Below are positions 10,314 through 22,039 of a DNA stretch of 34,578 nucleotides, one piece after another. Position 1 is the first letter of the stretch. Every line of letters begins with the position of its first letter. The notes under the pieces were generated by a model that did not search any database, was not told the DNA's origin, and was given only the letters and a program-made list of their open reading frames with translations. Position numbers and translations under genes: made by a program. This stretch comes from Chromera velia (taxonomy: Eukaryota; Sar; Chromeraceae): positions 100,070 to 134,647 of the forward strand of contig JAHBMJ010000179.1 of NCBI GenBank assembly GCA_018398765.1, given 5' to 3'.

Positions 10314-11528
10314 CTTACTAGGATGGGTAGGGTTGTTCTTCAAGGTGAGAAGAAGTTGTGGTTGTGGAGCTCAACCAAGCTGTTGAGAAAGCTGTTGTGG
10401 GAAACTTAAGACTTCGGGAAGCGATAGAAGTCTTTCAGCTGCTTCGTAAACGTGAAAAGAAGCCTCAAAGAAAGTTTGCCGTCTCTTCAGTCTCGTCTCC
10501 TTTCGTCTCCTTGGTCGTCTCTGCAGTCTCGTCTCTTCTGTCTCCTTTCTGCCTTGCCTGAGCTGACGTCTAAAATTCGGTCTCGATCACTGCGTGACGG
10601 AAAAAAATTCTCACCGCAAAAATTCCGGCCGCATGCAAACCGCGCAAAATATTATTGCGGGTAAACGTGTTTGGCGATTATCTCGGAGGGCAGTCCAGCA
10701 TAGTCCAGCAATTCCCAGAGAGGCCCTCGGAATTTGCAGACGAAAAACTCGCATAATTCCTTCAGAGGACTTTTTTTTTAATTGCTTTGTTCACGAACCG
10801 CATCTCGCACCTCTGAAGGCACTCACCATATCTCCTTGACCGCAAAGTGTATCTCCGGCCGGGCCGAGCCCCTCCCCCGGACCTTAATTATTTTTTTATC
10901 GTTGTGATCCATATTACCCAGTGAGTGGATTTGGCAGATTCATTGGCTGTATCGGTCTGTGTTCCTTTTTTTAATTAATTCTTCTTTATTTTTCTTCCCA
11001 AAACTCAGATACTGAGAGGATATATATAGTTTTAATTAAAAATAATTTTATTAATATCAATTTTAATATATATATAGTACATTTTTCAAAGATGTATACA
11101 CATGCATGTATCGGTCGACCGGTGATAAGCAGCATGCAATCGATCGACAGACGAACACAGAGGCAGGCAGGCACATACACGCCTGTCGATCCTCTTCTGG
11201 TCGAATCTGCCCGGAAAGACCTCTGCTTCCGAGTGGGGCGTGCCTCTCAAAGGATTACAACTCAGTCTGTAAATGCATAAAAAAGAGGAGGAGGTGTATA
11301 ACAAAGGAAGTAGACGGGTGCTTGCCCTCGATCAGAGAATCGATCACACAATCAAGCCAACGCCAGCACAAATCCGCACCTGTTCGATCGTCAAGTCTGA
11401 CCCTATCCGTTCATCTACCTGTACGTGTCTGTGTGTGTCCGTGTGTGTGTGCACGCTGGCGCCCCGCTGACGAGTGTTCACCCGTCCGTCGAGTAAGCAA
11501 GCGAGCGATCACGAAGGCAAACAAGCAA
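10314..11528. promoter_or_regulatory. Shared divergent 5' region between the unknown gene (-) and the CCCH gene (+)
   Basis: About 1.2 kb separates the two start codons, so it must hold both promoters and 5' untranslated regions. It includes a CT-rich stretch at about 10480-10560, a short GC-rich patch at about 10855-10885, then an AT-rich core at about 10885-11090 with TA runs. Near 11110 is a palindrome CGGTCGACCG. The frame of the CCCH gene is open upstream of its ATG to 11106, but that sequence looks like untranslated spacer. No specific promoter element can be assigned. Confidence 0.4.
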
Positions 11529-14500
11529 ATGAGCACCATGTACGACCCACTCGGGTGGCAGTCCGACCACATGCCGCAGACAGCCCCCTTCTCTGACCAC
11601 TCCAGCAGCGAAACAGGAGGGAATGCACTCCCCTCCCAAAGCGATTCTTCAGTTCTACATGCTTCTTCTCTCAACCTTGATGAGGGGACGGGGGCAGCTG
11701 CAGTTTCCCTCTCTTTCAACTTCGACAGAGAAGAAGACAGCCAGGCCCTCGACCTCCATGCACATGCGACTGCGGGTGCATTCCCGTACTTCTCCCAAAA
11801 CGACGTCAGTGCACGTGTCGACCACCGTCACGACAGCTGCAGAAACCTCCACGCAGACTGCCATGCAGATTGCGAGGACGAAGTCAAGAGAACAGAAACC
11901 AAGGACACAGACGGAAACACAGAGCCTCTTACCTGGCAGTCTGTTCTTCTGGCTGCTGGTGCCTCCTCCTCCCCCTCCCGACCTCCTGCAGGGGGAGGGG
12001 GAGGGGATGCCGGGGCCTCCGTCGGAGAGGATCGGAGAGGTCTGGTGGGGTTGAAGCATGTCGGCAAATTGCCGCAGGTCAGTTGCGTGCATGCATCCAT
12101 GTCCATCTGCTACATGCGTATGCATACATGCGTGTATGCGGTGGAGAATTGTTCGTCGCCCGCGAAAATCTATTATCTGCACGACTTGCGAAAGTGAGAA
12201 AGCAGGCAGCCAAAAATGTGTGCGGAGAGCTTCCACCAGGAACGGAGTTGGATGGAAAGACGGACGCAATCGTTTGCATGGAGTGAAAGAAAAGAATCGT
12301 CCATCCATCCTTCCTTGCATGTAGGCAGAAAGACTCGATCAATAAGTGACTTCTTGGCTAGAAAGACTGCCGGTACAGTCCAAAGTAAAGCAGAGGGAGA
12401 AGAAGCGAAAGATGTATCATGTCAGATCTTCGTTTTCATAATAAAATCTGAGTATGTTCCCGCACGCTTTCATTCCTGCAGCCTTTGAAGACACGCGCGA
12501 TGCCCGTCTCCTTCTCGCCCATCATCGCGCCTTCCCCCCTCTTTTCTGGTTCCAGTCTTGTGTCTGGGTCTGTCCCCAACTCCAACGCGAACAACCCAAA
12601 CGTCTCCGTCTCCCCCTTCTCTCCGAAGGCCGCCTTCGGGGGCTTCTGCCCATCCGACCAGAGCAACAGGGCCGCGGGGCAAGAGACCGGAGTCGGAGGG
12701 AACTTCTCAGGCTCGGCCTACGACTTCCCGAACTCAGTCGCCGCCTCTGCTTCACCGCACAGGGGGGGCAGCTCTCCCGGATGCGCTCCGAACGACCTCC
12801 GGCTCTCTCTCGCATGCGAAATCTGCGGAGTGCCAACACCTGTCACCGAGACTGTGGCAGTGCGCGCGTGTGCACAGGGCCCCCGATGCGCCCGCAAACT
12901 TGTCAACGAACTCGAAACGTTGAGGAAGGAGCATGGCAGGGTGGGTAAGTGATCTTCCTCTCTCCCTGCCTCCCTCTTCGTCTCCCTTCTCTCTCTCTTG
13001 CTTGATCCTACCCGCTGATTGAGTGCGCACTTCCTTGCTTCGTTGGGGATTCTGTCGTGTAATCTATGTTGGAGGAAATGGCTCGATCAGGAAACAAGGG
13101 GACAAACTTCTGCATGTATTTGTGCATAGAGGGATCTGGGGACTGTCACACCCTTTATTGCTCTGGGGGCTTGGTATTCCGATCTCTTGGGTCATTTTCT
13201 TCTTCTGCTTCTTTGTTCAGCTCCAGTCACATCCCCTTGGAGTCGAAAATTGCGCATCAATCTCTTCTCCCGCATCTGTCGTGGGGGTCTCTCTTTTCTT
13301 TCTTCTTCTTGACAGATTCGGTTCAAAGAAGACTTAAAGGCAATAGAACAGCGTGGAGTACATGTTGCGCAAAAATCGTTGATTGATTCCTTCCTTCTTT
13401 CCTACTTTCCTACTTTCCCTCTCTCCCTCCTTCACTCATGTATTCATTTAATTCCTGATTCACTCATTCATTCATTTCTTCCCTACCTCGATCCCTGCCT
13501 GCAGCTCCAGAACAGGTACGCCACAGCCCTGGAGCAGGCTCTCAGGCTGCAAGAGACTCTCCAAAGGCAGGAGAGAGACATCGAGAGGGAACGCCAAAGA
13601 GCCGCACAGGCAGAAAAGACCCTCGAGAAGGAAAGGGAAAACTTCCTCCTGGCAGCCCAACAACAACAACAACAGCAGCAGAAAGAAAGGAAGAGGCTCA
13701 GAGGCACCTCCCGCACCTCCTCAGCCTCCTCTGATCCAGTAAGTGGGGGCAGTGCGGCTGACGGGGAGAAAGAGAACTCGGTCCCTCCAGGACCAGCAAG
13801 GGACAGCAGAGAGAGGGGGGAATCAAAAGAGAATAAGGACAGAGAGAGGGAGAGGGAGAGGGAGAGAGGAGAAGCACCCAGAGATGGAAACGGCAGGCCC
13901 CGGCATCCCATTGCTTCTTTCAGATTCCCCACAAAGCCCTCTGCCCCCACACCAACCACTGAAACCAAAGTAGAGTCGAACACAAACCCTCCTTCTGGAC
14001 CTGCCAAGGTGTCCCCTCCCTCTTCAGACACCAGCCAGGCAAACATTCAAGACACTGCCGAGCGCACTGTCTCTCCTGCCCCCACTGAGGCTTCAGCCTC
14101 TGCCCCCAGCACATCCCCAGCTTCTCAAGCCGACCAGACAACGGCGCCCCCTTCCCAGCAAGAGAACGTCGAGACCCCTCTCTGTGAGGAAACAACTGCA
14201 GAGACAGAGGAGACTGAAACCTCTCCAGCCTCCCACGACAAGGGATCGTCAAAAGAGAAATCAGCAGACTCAACAGAAAAGGACGGGAAGGACAAGGCAC
14301 TTCTCACACCCGACCCCAATGAAAATCCCTACGAGGCAACAGGGGCTGGCTACTTTTGCCAGGGGTGGATGACTCCCAAAGACCTCCTGCCTGACGCACG
14401 CAGATTCCGATCCTGCACCACTCCATGTGCAATGGGCGTGGGCAATCACCTGCGTTGCAAGTGGAGACACAACTGTTTCTACGCCCACTACTTCTTTGAG

Positions 14501-15232
14501 TTGCAGCACTACGAGGCATTCCGCACTCGAATGTGTGAGGCCTTCGTATCGACAGGGTCCTGTGTGTATGGGGACACCTGCGTGTTTGCACACTCGCAGA
14601 ACGGACAGAGGGACAGGGACAGAGACCGCGGAGAAAGAGGAGAGAAGGACCAACCCGAGAAGGAGAGGGGGCAGTTTGGTCTCCACGCTGCTGTGGAGAG
14701 GGAGAGAGAGAAGATGAGGGAAGAGTACCGAGAGAGGGACACCAGAGGGAACTCAAACACAAACACAACAAAAGGACCCTCCCGTCCTTCCGCAACCAGA
14801 CTCCAGCCTGTCCCCTTTACCTCTCCGTCTGCAACCAGCAACAGCAACAGAGGCGACAGGTACCAAGAGAAAGAGAGGGAAAGTCAGAGAGACAAGGAAA
14901 GAGACCGTGAGGTGATTGGTAATGTGAGGGGAGGGGGGGCTGTGCGTCCCAGAGGAGCCGCCCGTTTCGGGTCCTCTACCGACCCCGCTTCTTCTCTTTC
15001 CGGTGACTCTTCCTTTGTCTCACGCACCCATCTTCAGCCCAGACGCCAGGAGGGTTCCTCATCCCAAGAGAAGAGCGGAGGAGGCAAGCAAACCACAGGG
15101 GGGGCAGGGCAGGCAGACACAGAAGCAGCCCACGAGAAGACCTCTTCTTCCGCCACCGGACAGGAGAAGGGGACATCACGTCGGAGTCCCCCTGTGGATG
15201 TGACGGATGCTTCTCAGTTTCCGTCGCTGTGA
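11529..15232 (+). CDS. Tandem CCCH zinc-finger protein, 911 aa, three exons
   Basis: Likely an RNA-binding regulator of mRNA fate, by analogy with tandem CCCH proteins. Exons: 11529-12077 (183 codons), 12482-12940 (153) and 13505-15232 (575 plus TGA); both introns are phase 0. The second donor is GTGGGT at 12941; the nearby GTAAGT would break the frame. Finger 1 (about residues 642-663) is C-x9-C-x5-C-x3-H, ending CKWRHNCFYAH. Finger 2 (about 680-702) is C-x8-C-x5-C-x3-H, with MCEAFVSTGSCVYGDTC. Exon 2 ends with a possible extra metal site (CEIC ... CAQGPRC, about residue 294-318), which runs into a coiled coil that continues across the splice junction (LETLRKEHGR then LQNRYATALEQ), confirming the join. 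The rest is low complexity: polyQ, Arg/Glu repeats and Ser/Thr/Pro-rich linkers. The start ATG at 11529 is the first of two close in-frame ATGs (M-S-T-M). Family call is firm; RNA targets are unknown. Confidence 0.88.
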
Positions 15233-17925
15233 AGGAAGTGAACAAGGAGACAGAGAGGGAAAAGAGGAGCTCGCTCTGGTTTCCTCTCCCTCTCAGAAAG
15301 AAGAAGATGAAGAAATGAAAGATGAAAAAGGAGACATGAACGCGTGTCTCTGCAGAAGTTCATGGATGGGGAAATTTAATTGGAACGAAGAAAAGGAGAG
15401 GAAAGGAATTCAATGCATGCATCGAGTGCATGGTACGTGAAGTTCTTCTGCACCCATCCATCGTCATGAACGAATCGCACTGTGCGCATCAATGAAGAGC
15501 CCATCGCATGATTCTCTTTTTTTTTCTCCGTCTCTTTTTCCTTTCTTTCTGTGTTCCTTTCCGGACGACGGATGAATCAAACAAAATCAATCGAAGAAGA
15601 CCTCGAGAGAGCATGGTCAGTACCCGATCAAACAGATTGAATGAGAAAGATTCGATCTGTATGAGAGAGTCCTTGTAGTACCGTAAGAAGAAAGAAAAAA
15701 AGGAGCTGGGTGTATCTTGGGCTGGCTGTCTCTGTCTACGTCCTTTCAGTTTTTTCTCTTCTCTCTCATCGTCGTGAGAGGGGAGAAAACGAGGGTGAGC
15801 GACAAGAAGCCGAGTCGATGGATTGTTCGGCTGCATGGCTCGTGTGTTACTGGCTGAAGTCGACCTCACCACAGGAGGGAGACAGGATTCCAAATGCACA
15901 GCAGAGCCGAACCGAGCAAAATCAATCAGAAGAAAGACCGGCCCACATGCACTCGAGCGAGCAGCTTCTCTTTCCGCAACCGAATGCCATCGATTATTTT
16001 TATTCATTCATTCATTAACTCATTCATTCATTCACATACGAATTGAAACCTGAACAGTTTGTCCCTCGATAACAGTAGGATCAAATGAAAAAGGAACACC
16101 AACTCCTGCAGGATTACTTGCACGGGGTTTGAAGGGACTTTCTTGTCATCGGGTGAGGGCTTTGGGGGGAAAGAGGCAGTGCAGGGATCATCGAAACAAT
16201 GTAGTCGCCAAAGGACCATGCAGAATGAAGTTTTCTTCCAACTTGCTAAAGGGAGCCTTCAGAAGACTTTCCGAAGAAAGAAAGGAAGAGAAAGGGGAAA
16301 TCCGCCTGGAAGTGAGATTCGAACAGGAAAAGACGAAAACAGAAAAGAGGACTCACCCAGAGGGGAAAGGGAAAGAACGATTGTTTGGGAAGAAGTCTCA
16401 AAGCCTGAATTGTAAATGTACACTTGCACACGGTCAGCCATTCGTCTGTCTTTCCGTCTTACAGTCGAGCTTTAGCAGAAGGACAGAAAGAAATGAACGG
16501 GAGCAGAATACGTAGGCACTGTAAGGAAAGGAAAGGCGGAAGGGACACGAAAAGTCGAAATAAACAAGCGGCAGATCAAAACAAGGGAAGGTTGGGTGCA
16601 GTCGTCAATCAGCATGACGTCCCGTCGTTCAGTACACCCAGACGATCCCTCTCACCACAGCAACAAACCCCCTTTGCTCATTTTCTTTCCTTCTTTCTTG
16701 TCCCCTGTTGCCGCTTCTTTTCGATCTTCAGGTACATGCGTGTAGCGTTTATCTGGCTGAAAGCAGGAGAAAGATACTTTGAATTCGTGAAGAAAGAGAC
16801 GAAGCGTCAAACTTACAAACATTGTCTGTGCGACAGAGGCATCTACTGTCTCTCTCAGGACAGGAAAAGGGCAAGGGGCAGGGGGGGGATGGGATACGAT
16901 CCAGTCTGTTTGCCTGCAAAGAGGAGCAAATGGTAATAAAAGTGATGAAGTGGAAGAGTGATGGTCAAAGAGAAGAAACAAAAACAGAACAGGAAGCCCT
17001 CCTCTCCAAACTCGCAGGCGAGCAGGCGTCTGAAGAAAGAAAAGCAGGACAACGTCGGTCGGTCTTTTTGAACAAGCAAACGCAGAGAAAGATTGTACTG
17101 AAAATGTGTATCCAAAGGCTTTTTTCTTTCTTTCTTTCCTTTCTCTCTCTCTTCCCTCTCTCTGCTCCTCACTCATCTTTGCTGCCTCGATCTTCCTTCC
17201 GTCTATCCCTTTGGAACCCCCCCCCTCGACAGTTCCTCCCTCCCTCCCTCCGTCTCTGACTCTTTCGAAAACCCTCCATCTCGTCTCCCTCGCTTCCCTC
17301 CCTCCCCGTCTCTTACCGAATGAGTGCCAGCAAGCCAGCAAGCCAGTTTGTTCTCCTGTCGGAGGACTGATTTGATCAAAACGGAGGTGCAAGAAAGGAA
17401 AGGAAACAGGACTGACACTGACTGCCTCTTTCCTTCGAAACCACGGCCTCCACACAGCACCAGCACCACATCTACCACCTGACTTCGAGCACTGATCTCG
17501 TTCCTTAGCTGTTTAAGGGAAGAAAACAACAACATAAGAAAGAAAAAGCTGATGAAACCAACACAAGATCAAGTGAAGAACGAAAAACATCTTTGTACTT
17601 CTCTCTCAAACATGCGCCACGTCCCTCCTTTGCACACGGGAACTCTGCTCTTCTCTCATTCATTCGGTGTGTCAGTCGACTGTTCGATCTCTCGGAAAGT
17701 TTGACTGTCCAACAGACCTGTTCGAACCTGACGGGGGGACCAGAGGGAGCCAGAAGAAAAAGAAGAAAAAAGGAGCGGAAGCTGGAAGAAAGACAACCTC
17801 GCTGCAACCCTGCAATGCCGTTCATTCCTGACACGTGAAATCGAATCGGTTTATCTCATATGGAGAAGCTCTGCATCTCCTCTGCATGTCTGTGCACGTG
17901 TGGGTGCAGGGTGCGTGAATTTGTC

Positions 17926-17964
<39 letters not shown>

Positions 17965-18580
17965 CCGCTTCTCTCTGAGGTAGAAGTCCTGGAGATCCAA
18001 TTAAGAATCTTACCGACTCCCTATTTAACGAATCAAACCAACCCCTTTCAAAATGTAAGCAGACAAAGAGACAGACGCAATCACAGGCGAATGAAAATCA
18101 TCGCTGCAGGCAAACGGAGCATGGCAGTTTTCTTGCAACCAGATAGGAACACAATGGAAGGAGATGCGTGCGCGTATGTATGGGTATGGGTAGACAGGGC
18201 CCGACATTGTCCTCCGGGAAGATGAAGGAAGATGCACCAGTCAACTTAATTCCCTTCGTACAGTCACGATGGATTCTTCCTTTGCTCCCTTTCTCTGATA
18301 GCTCGAATCTTTGCTTGCATTCCTACATGCCCAGCAGCCCAGCGGGATGTTCCCTTTCCACGTGGGAGGGAATGAATAAGAAAATGAAGATCAAAAGGAA
18401 CTTTGAATGATGGAAGAGAAAATCGAAGCTTCAAGCTCGGACCAAGAACAGGTTTGTCGTTCGACATTCTTGCCATCGATTCTCAAGTGACTCAATTCGT
18501 CCATCTTTTCAAGCACATCATGCAGTCAAGAGTCATTCGCTTCGATCGATTATAAATAAAACGAAAACAGCCCTCTGACA
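15233..18580. other. CCCH gene 3' flank and spacer, no gene seen
   Basis: Purine/pyrimidine-biased spacer with short compositional frames only. It contains TGCATGCA (15414-15421), an (ATTC)n tract (about 16001-16034) and a (GA)n tract (17929-17962). The frame at 16424-16936 has no domain and sits in the same kind of sequence. No RNA gene is recognised. Confidence 0.5.
17929..17962. repeat. (GA)n microsatellite
   Basis: About 17 uninterrupted GA units on the plus strand in intergenic sequence. Confidence 0.95.
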
Positions 18581-19094
18581 AACTGTATGATTAAAATTTA
18601 CAAATGATTTTTCTGTTTATATGCTGAAACACTTAAATCAATCTAGGAATCAATTGACCGTTATCCAAGTCGCCACTAGAGTCGCTATTATTTCAAATTT
18701 ATATATCATCATCATATATAATGATATAACTTGAATATAGAAGTTGAAAGATAAACTATATAATATTCTTTCCTAGATACTTTCAAACTGTAAGGAGTCT
18801 GAGAATGAACTTGAAACGTGTTATAATACCCCTTAAGCTAGCTCCTATTATATTAAAGGTTTTCAAGCAAATTTCATCATAAATATCATCAGCATCATGT
18901 CATCATGATACGCCATCGATCGCTATCGGCATATATATAGCCACTGGCCTAATTTTATAAGTTTTTAGCGCTTAAGTCGGTTTGACGGCAATATATGAAG
19001 CAGTTTCGTTTCTATAACAGTGTTTCAATTATCTATAGCATAATTATTAGCATTTTATTCAAATTACTCTGAATAATCTCTAACAACAGGTAAT

Positions 19095-19135
<41 letters not shown>

Positions 19136-19330
19136 TATATATATTTACTAGTATATTTAGGGTCAATTTTAAGTACATAGATCTAGAGGTTGATTCAGTT
19201 ACTAGTTCAGTCATCATTATTAATCTCCATTACTTGTAGTGGTAGTATGAGCCTGAGCTAGCTATAGCTAGAGCTGTAGTGGCTAGTATAGTCTGTATAA
19301 TAATTAATCATGCAACGCATTCAGTAGCGC
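18581..19330. other. AT-rich intergenic block
   Basis: Composition changes sharply from mixed to AT-rich, with TA runs at about 19102-19129 and 19131-19144 and many CTAG/AGCT words (about 19255-19275). No open frame with protein character. It lies beyond the 3' end of the lipase gene and mirrors the AT-rich block beyond the 3' end of the GTPase gene. Confidence 0.7.
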
Positions 19331-19636
19331 ACTCATGATTTCATATATGAAGCAGTATGCATCCCTAGATGCATTCCTAAAGCGATACCCTCTTCTTCAC
19401 TTCTTCAAGTTCAAGTTATTATATGCAATTGCAAAGTTCGTCAGTAAAACAAGCGATTTTGACCCAGACAATGCATATACGAAAAAAAGACTTCCAAATA
19501 GTTTTGAGCACAATTTTGAAACGACCTGGCTGTGCCGCGTCCTATATGTAAGGTCACGATTGCAAGCCACATGCATCCAGTCGAGCACCGTAGCATGGAA
19601 AGTATGTATACACAGAAGAACATGACTTCAGGGGAA
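19331..19636. other. Lipase gene 3' flank, no gene called
   Basis: A plus-strand frame of 96 codons (19335-19625, opening MISYMKQYASLDAF) lies antisense to the probable lipase 3' untranslated region. It has no recognisable motif; it could be a small gene or chance. Confidence 0.35.
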
Positions 19637-21399
19637 TCAAGCACCGGTACACCATTGGGCAGGGGGCTGCGAAGTATACCTCCTTGCTTTGTACAATCGT
19701 CTGGCCGCTGCTTCCATTCCACTCACGTCCATGCGTCCGTCTTCTGTCTCCTTTTCAATGCGGTCCCAGTCTTTTCCTTGCACCTGGTCGTACACCTCCT
19801 TCAGCTGTTGGACTGAAGGAGTGATCCATCGGAAGTCTGCAGGAGAGACCTCAAAGCCCTGGAGCTTCCGTGCATTCATCTGGTCTCTCAACTGTGGATT
19901 GCTGAGATCTTCAAAGCCTCTGGGAATAAAGGGCTTGGTAAAGAAATCCAGGGCCCCGCGCTGGATCTTCGCAGTCAGGGAGGGAAACGCAACGACCTTC
20001 AACTGCTTCTTTGCAAGACCTGTCGCGGCTTCCATGGCGGCCATGTGCAGGTCGATTGAGTGTTGGGACTTGACGTATCTGATCTGGTCGAGAGTGTAGT
20101 TGGCAGCGTGGGCAGACATCGTGTTCAGTGGTCCTGCAACGACATCAACGAACCTGGTGCCAAAAAGGAGCTGTTGCACACTGTCCGCCATTTGAGGTAC
20201 TACGCCTCCGAGACTTGCCTCACAACTCTTCAACAGTGCCGCCATGGCCTTCACGGCTTCCGCCGCTTGAGCGGCTGCTGGTGCAGAACTGAAGCACCTC
20301 GCCATGTACTGCCCCGGAGAAGACCAAAAAGAGCATGACACTGCAGCCTCCTGAGCAGCCTGGTTAGAGAGCTGCTCCGAGAGCTTCACACACACGACTC
20401 TCAGGCCACTGATAGCAAAGCGCGCAGTATTGACCCACGTGACTGCAACACCCGCGTTGTGGAGCGTCCACTTGACAACGTGTCCCACAGTGACAGGTGC
20501 GTTGACGTTGATGTCAACAAGGTAGCACCTTCTAGAGATTTTCCTGTGAAAAAGACAGTTGATCACGTTTGGAAGCCCGAAGTACTGCACCACACGGTTG
20601 TCGACTAAATCTCGATAAGCGTGAAGACAACTTTCGATCTCTGAACTGAGAGGGAACCCCGGGGACTCCCAAGAAGTCACATTCCAGAGTTGGCCCTCAA
20701 GTTCTGCAGCTCTGGGGGACACACGGCTCTTTTCGTACAGATCCAGACAGAAAGCGTTCTCCACAGTAGCAGCACCAAGAGAATGTCCTGTGAGATACCA
20801 GGAGAAATCAGGCCAGTGCCGTTCGCAAAACGCCATCGTGTCCTTCACTGCTTGAACGTATCCAGGGAAGAAACGTTGGTAGTCGTTCCGAATCCTGCAT
20901 ACAGACAGGGACAGGTCAGCCATCCACCAGCTTGCTGGATTGAAGATACATGTACACATTTTCCCTCGGCAAATTGTGTGTTCAAACAGCTTTTCGAAAG
21001 AGAGGATCAGTCTGCTCACCTTGCTCGAAGGAGCCTCCAGTCCTCAACAAGATCTCCCAGCTTGTCTGCGTCAGTTCCCCGAACGGCCATAACCAACACT
21101 CGTTTCTTCTTGTTCAAGTAAACGTCAATACAGAATGCTTGGACGCCATCCTCAGAGGCAGATGAGGCGATGCGTTTTTGCAAGTAGAACCCTTTTGGCA
21201 TTGGTTTACTGCAGATGGGATGGTAGGTCAGTGCAGCAAGCTGGCATTGAACGAAAGGCGAAACGCGACAGCTGGGTGATGTATCAGCGGCGCGGCAGAG
21301 AGATCGTAGCAGGTCTTCAAAGGCAGGGGAGCTCAACAAAGTCGCAAATAGCACCAGCAACCCTGTTGACATGAAAAGCAGAGTGAAAAGGAGAAACAT
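19637..21399 (-). CDS. Secreted or membrane-anchored alpha/beta hydrolase (class 3 lipase-like), 545 aa
   Basis: Probable lipid esterase. Exons on the minus strand: 21399-21020 and 20894-19637 (TGA stop); the 125-nt intron is GTGAGC...TGCAG in phase 2, regenerating Arg127. The N-terminus MFLLFTLLFMSTGLLVLF is a signal peptide or signal anchor. AVRGTD (about 105-110) followed by DLVEDW matches the oxyanion-side RGT...DW of class 3 lipases. TGHSLGAA (162-169) is the GxSxG elbow with nucleophile Ser165. SWESPG and VVQYFGLPNVIN, further on, resemble the region before the catalytic Asp in the same fold; the acid and His are not assigned with certainty. The C-terminal ~250 residues, Ala-rich then basic, match nothing I know. 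The ATG at 21399 lies ~25 nt after a TTTGTTTCAG that could be an acceptor, so a 5' UTR intron or upstream exon is possible. It is divergent from the GTPase gene. Confidence 0.8.
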
Positions 21400-21569
21400 G
21401 CTTCCAAAGGTCAAGTTTCCCTGAAACAAAAGTCAAACCTTTACCTTTACCTATTCTATATTACCAATCAATACAGGGAGAAGAAGTAGGAGCTCCTGAA
21501 TGCTCGTGATTGAACGGTTCTGCTGGGATGATGCCAAATCGCGCGGCCCTCAATTAATCATCCATCCGT

Positions 21570-21606
21570 GCAACTGCAACACATGCAAGTGAACCCAACC
21601 CCATGC
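21570..21606 (+). repeat. Direct repeat copy 1, TGCAACAC...ACCCAACCCCA
   Basis: Shares TGCAACAC and, ~10 bases later, ACCCAACCCCA followed by YGC with the copy at 21790-21824, same orientation. It may be a transcription-factor site in the divergent promoter. Confidence 0.6.
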
Positions 21607-21632
21607 ATGCGTGAATAAAGAAGGGAGGTTGA

Positions 21633-21659
21633 CGCACGCAGGTTGCGATCCTGCGTGCG
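21633..21659. repeat. Perfect inverted repeat, 10-bp arms, 7-nt loop
   Basis: CGCACGCAGG at 21633-21642 and its exact reverse complement CCTGCGTGCG at 21650-21659, separated by TTGCGAT. It sits in the divergent promoter, so a dimeric factor site is the simplest reading; a hairpin in a transcript leader is the alternative. Confidence 0.8.
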
Positions 21660-21789
21660 AGCAGTAAAAAAAAGCGAAATTATTTGGATAGACCCCCGAG
21701 AGACCTTTTCACGTAAGTGCCCCACATAATACATTTGCCTTTCCGGGGTAAAGTGGGTGCAGCAAAATGCGCTTACATGCGCACCGCGC

Positions 21790-21824
21790 GTTGCAAATGC
21801 AACACCTAAAACCCAACCCCACGC
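21790..21824 (+). repeat. Direct repeat copy 2, TGCAACAC...ACCCAACCCCA
   Basis: Second copy of the element at 21570-21606, about 220 bp away, with two bases fewer between the shared blocks. Confidence 0.6.
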
Positions 21825-21840
21825 TATAATTTCCTGTGGC

Positions 21841-21857
21841 TACATATATATATACAT
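21841..21857 (+). promoter_or_regulatory. TATA-like run upstream of the GTPase gene
   Basis: TACATATATATATACAT, about 185 bp before the GTPase ATG. Position fits a core promoter, but TA runs are common in this DNA and no start site is known. Confidence 0.25.
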
Positions 21858-22039
21858 CGATCTGTAAGCAGAGCTCTCTCGAAGACGCTGTGGCTTTTGA
21901 AGATGCTCAGTGTGGCTTCATTGATTCACCTTTCGTCGGACAAAGACTCTTCTATATCGACGCCTCCTTTTTCTCTTCTACTTTGGTAAGCATATACAAT
22001 CACCTGTGAGATTGCGCATATACATCTTCAAAAGTCACG

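Larger units (their letters stand above)
21400..22039. promoter_or_regulatory. Shared divergent 5' region of the lipase (-) and GTPase (+) genes
   Basis: About 640 bp between the two start codons. It carries two direct repeats of a ~30-bp element (21570-21606 and 21790-21824) containing TGCAACAC and ACCCAACCCCA, a perfect 10-bp-arm hairpin (21633-21659) and a TA run at 21841-21857, close upstream of the GTPase start. The last ~180 bases are probably 5' untranslated sequence of the GTPase transcript; GGTAAG at about 21985 could be a donor of a 5' UTR intron. Functions are inferred from position only. Confidence 0.5.

Noticed and set aside
11655-12320. 221-codon minus-strand frame
   Set aside because: Antisense to CCCH exon 1 and intron 1; composition only.
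16652-17455. 267-codon minus-strand frame
   Set aside because: Arg/Lys/Phe-rich translation of GA/CT tracts; no motif.
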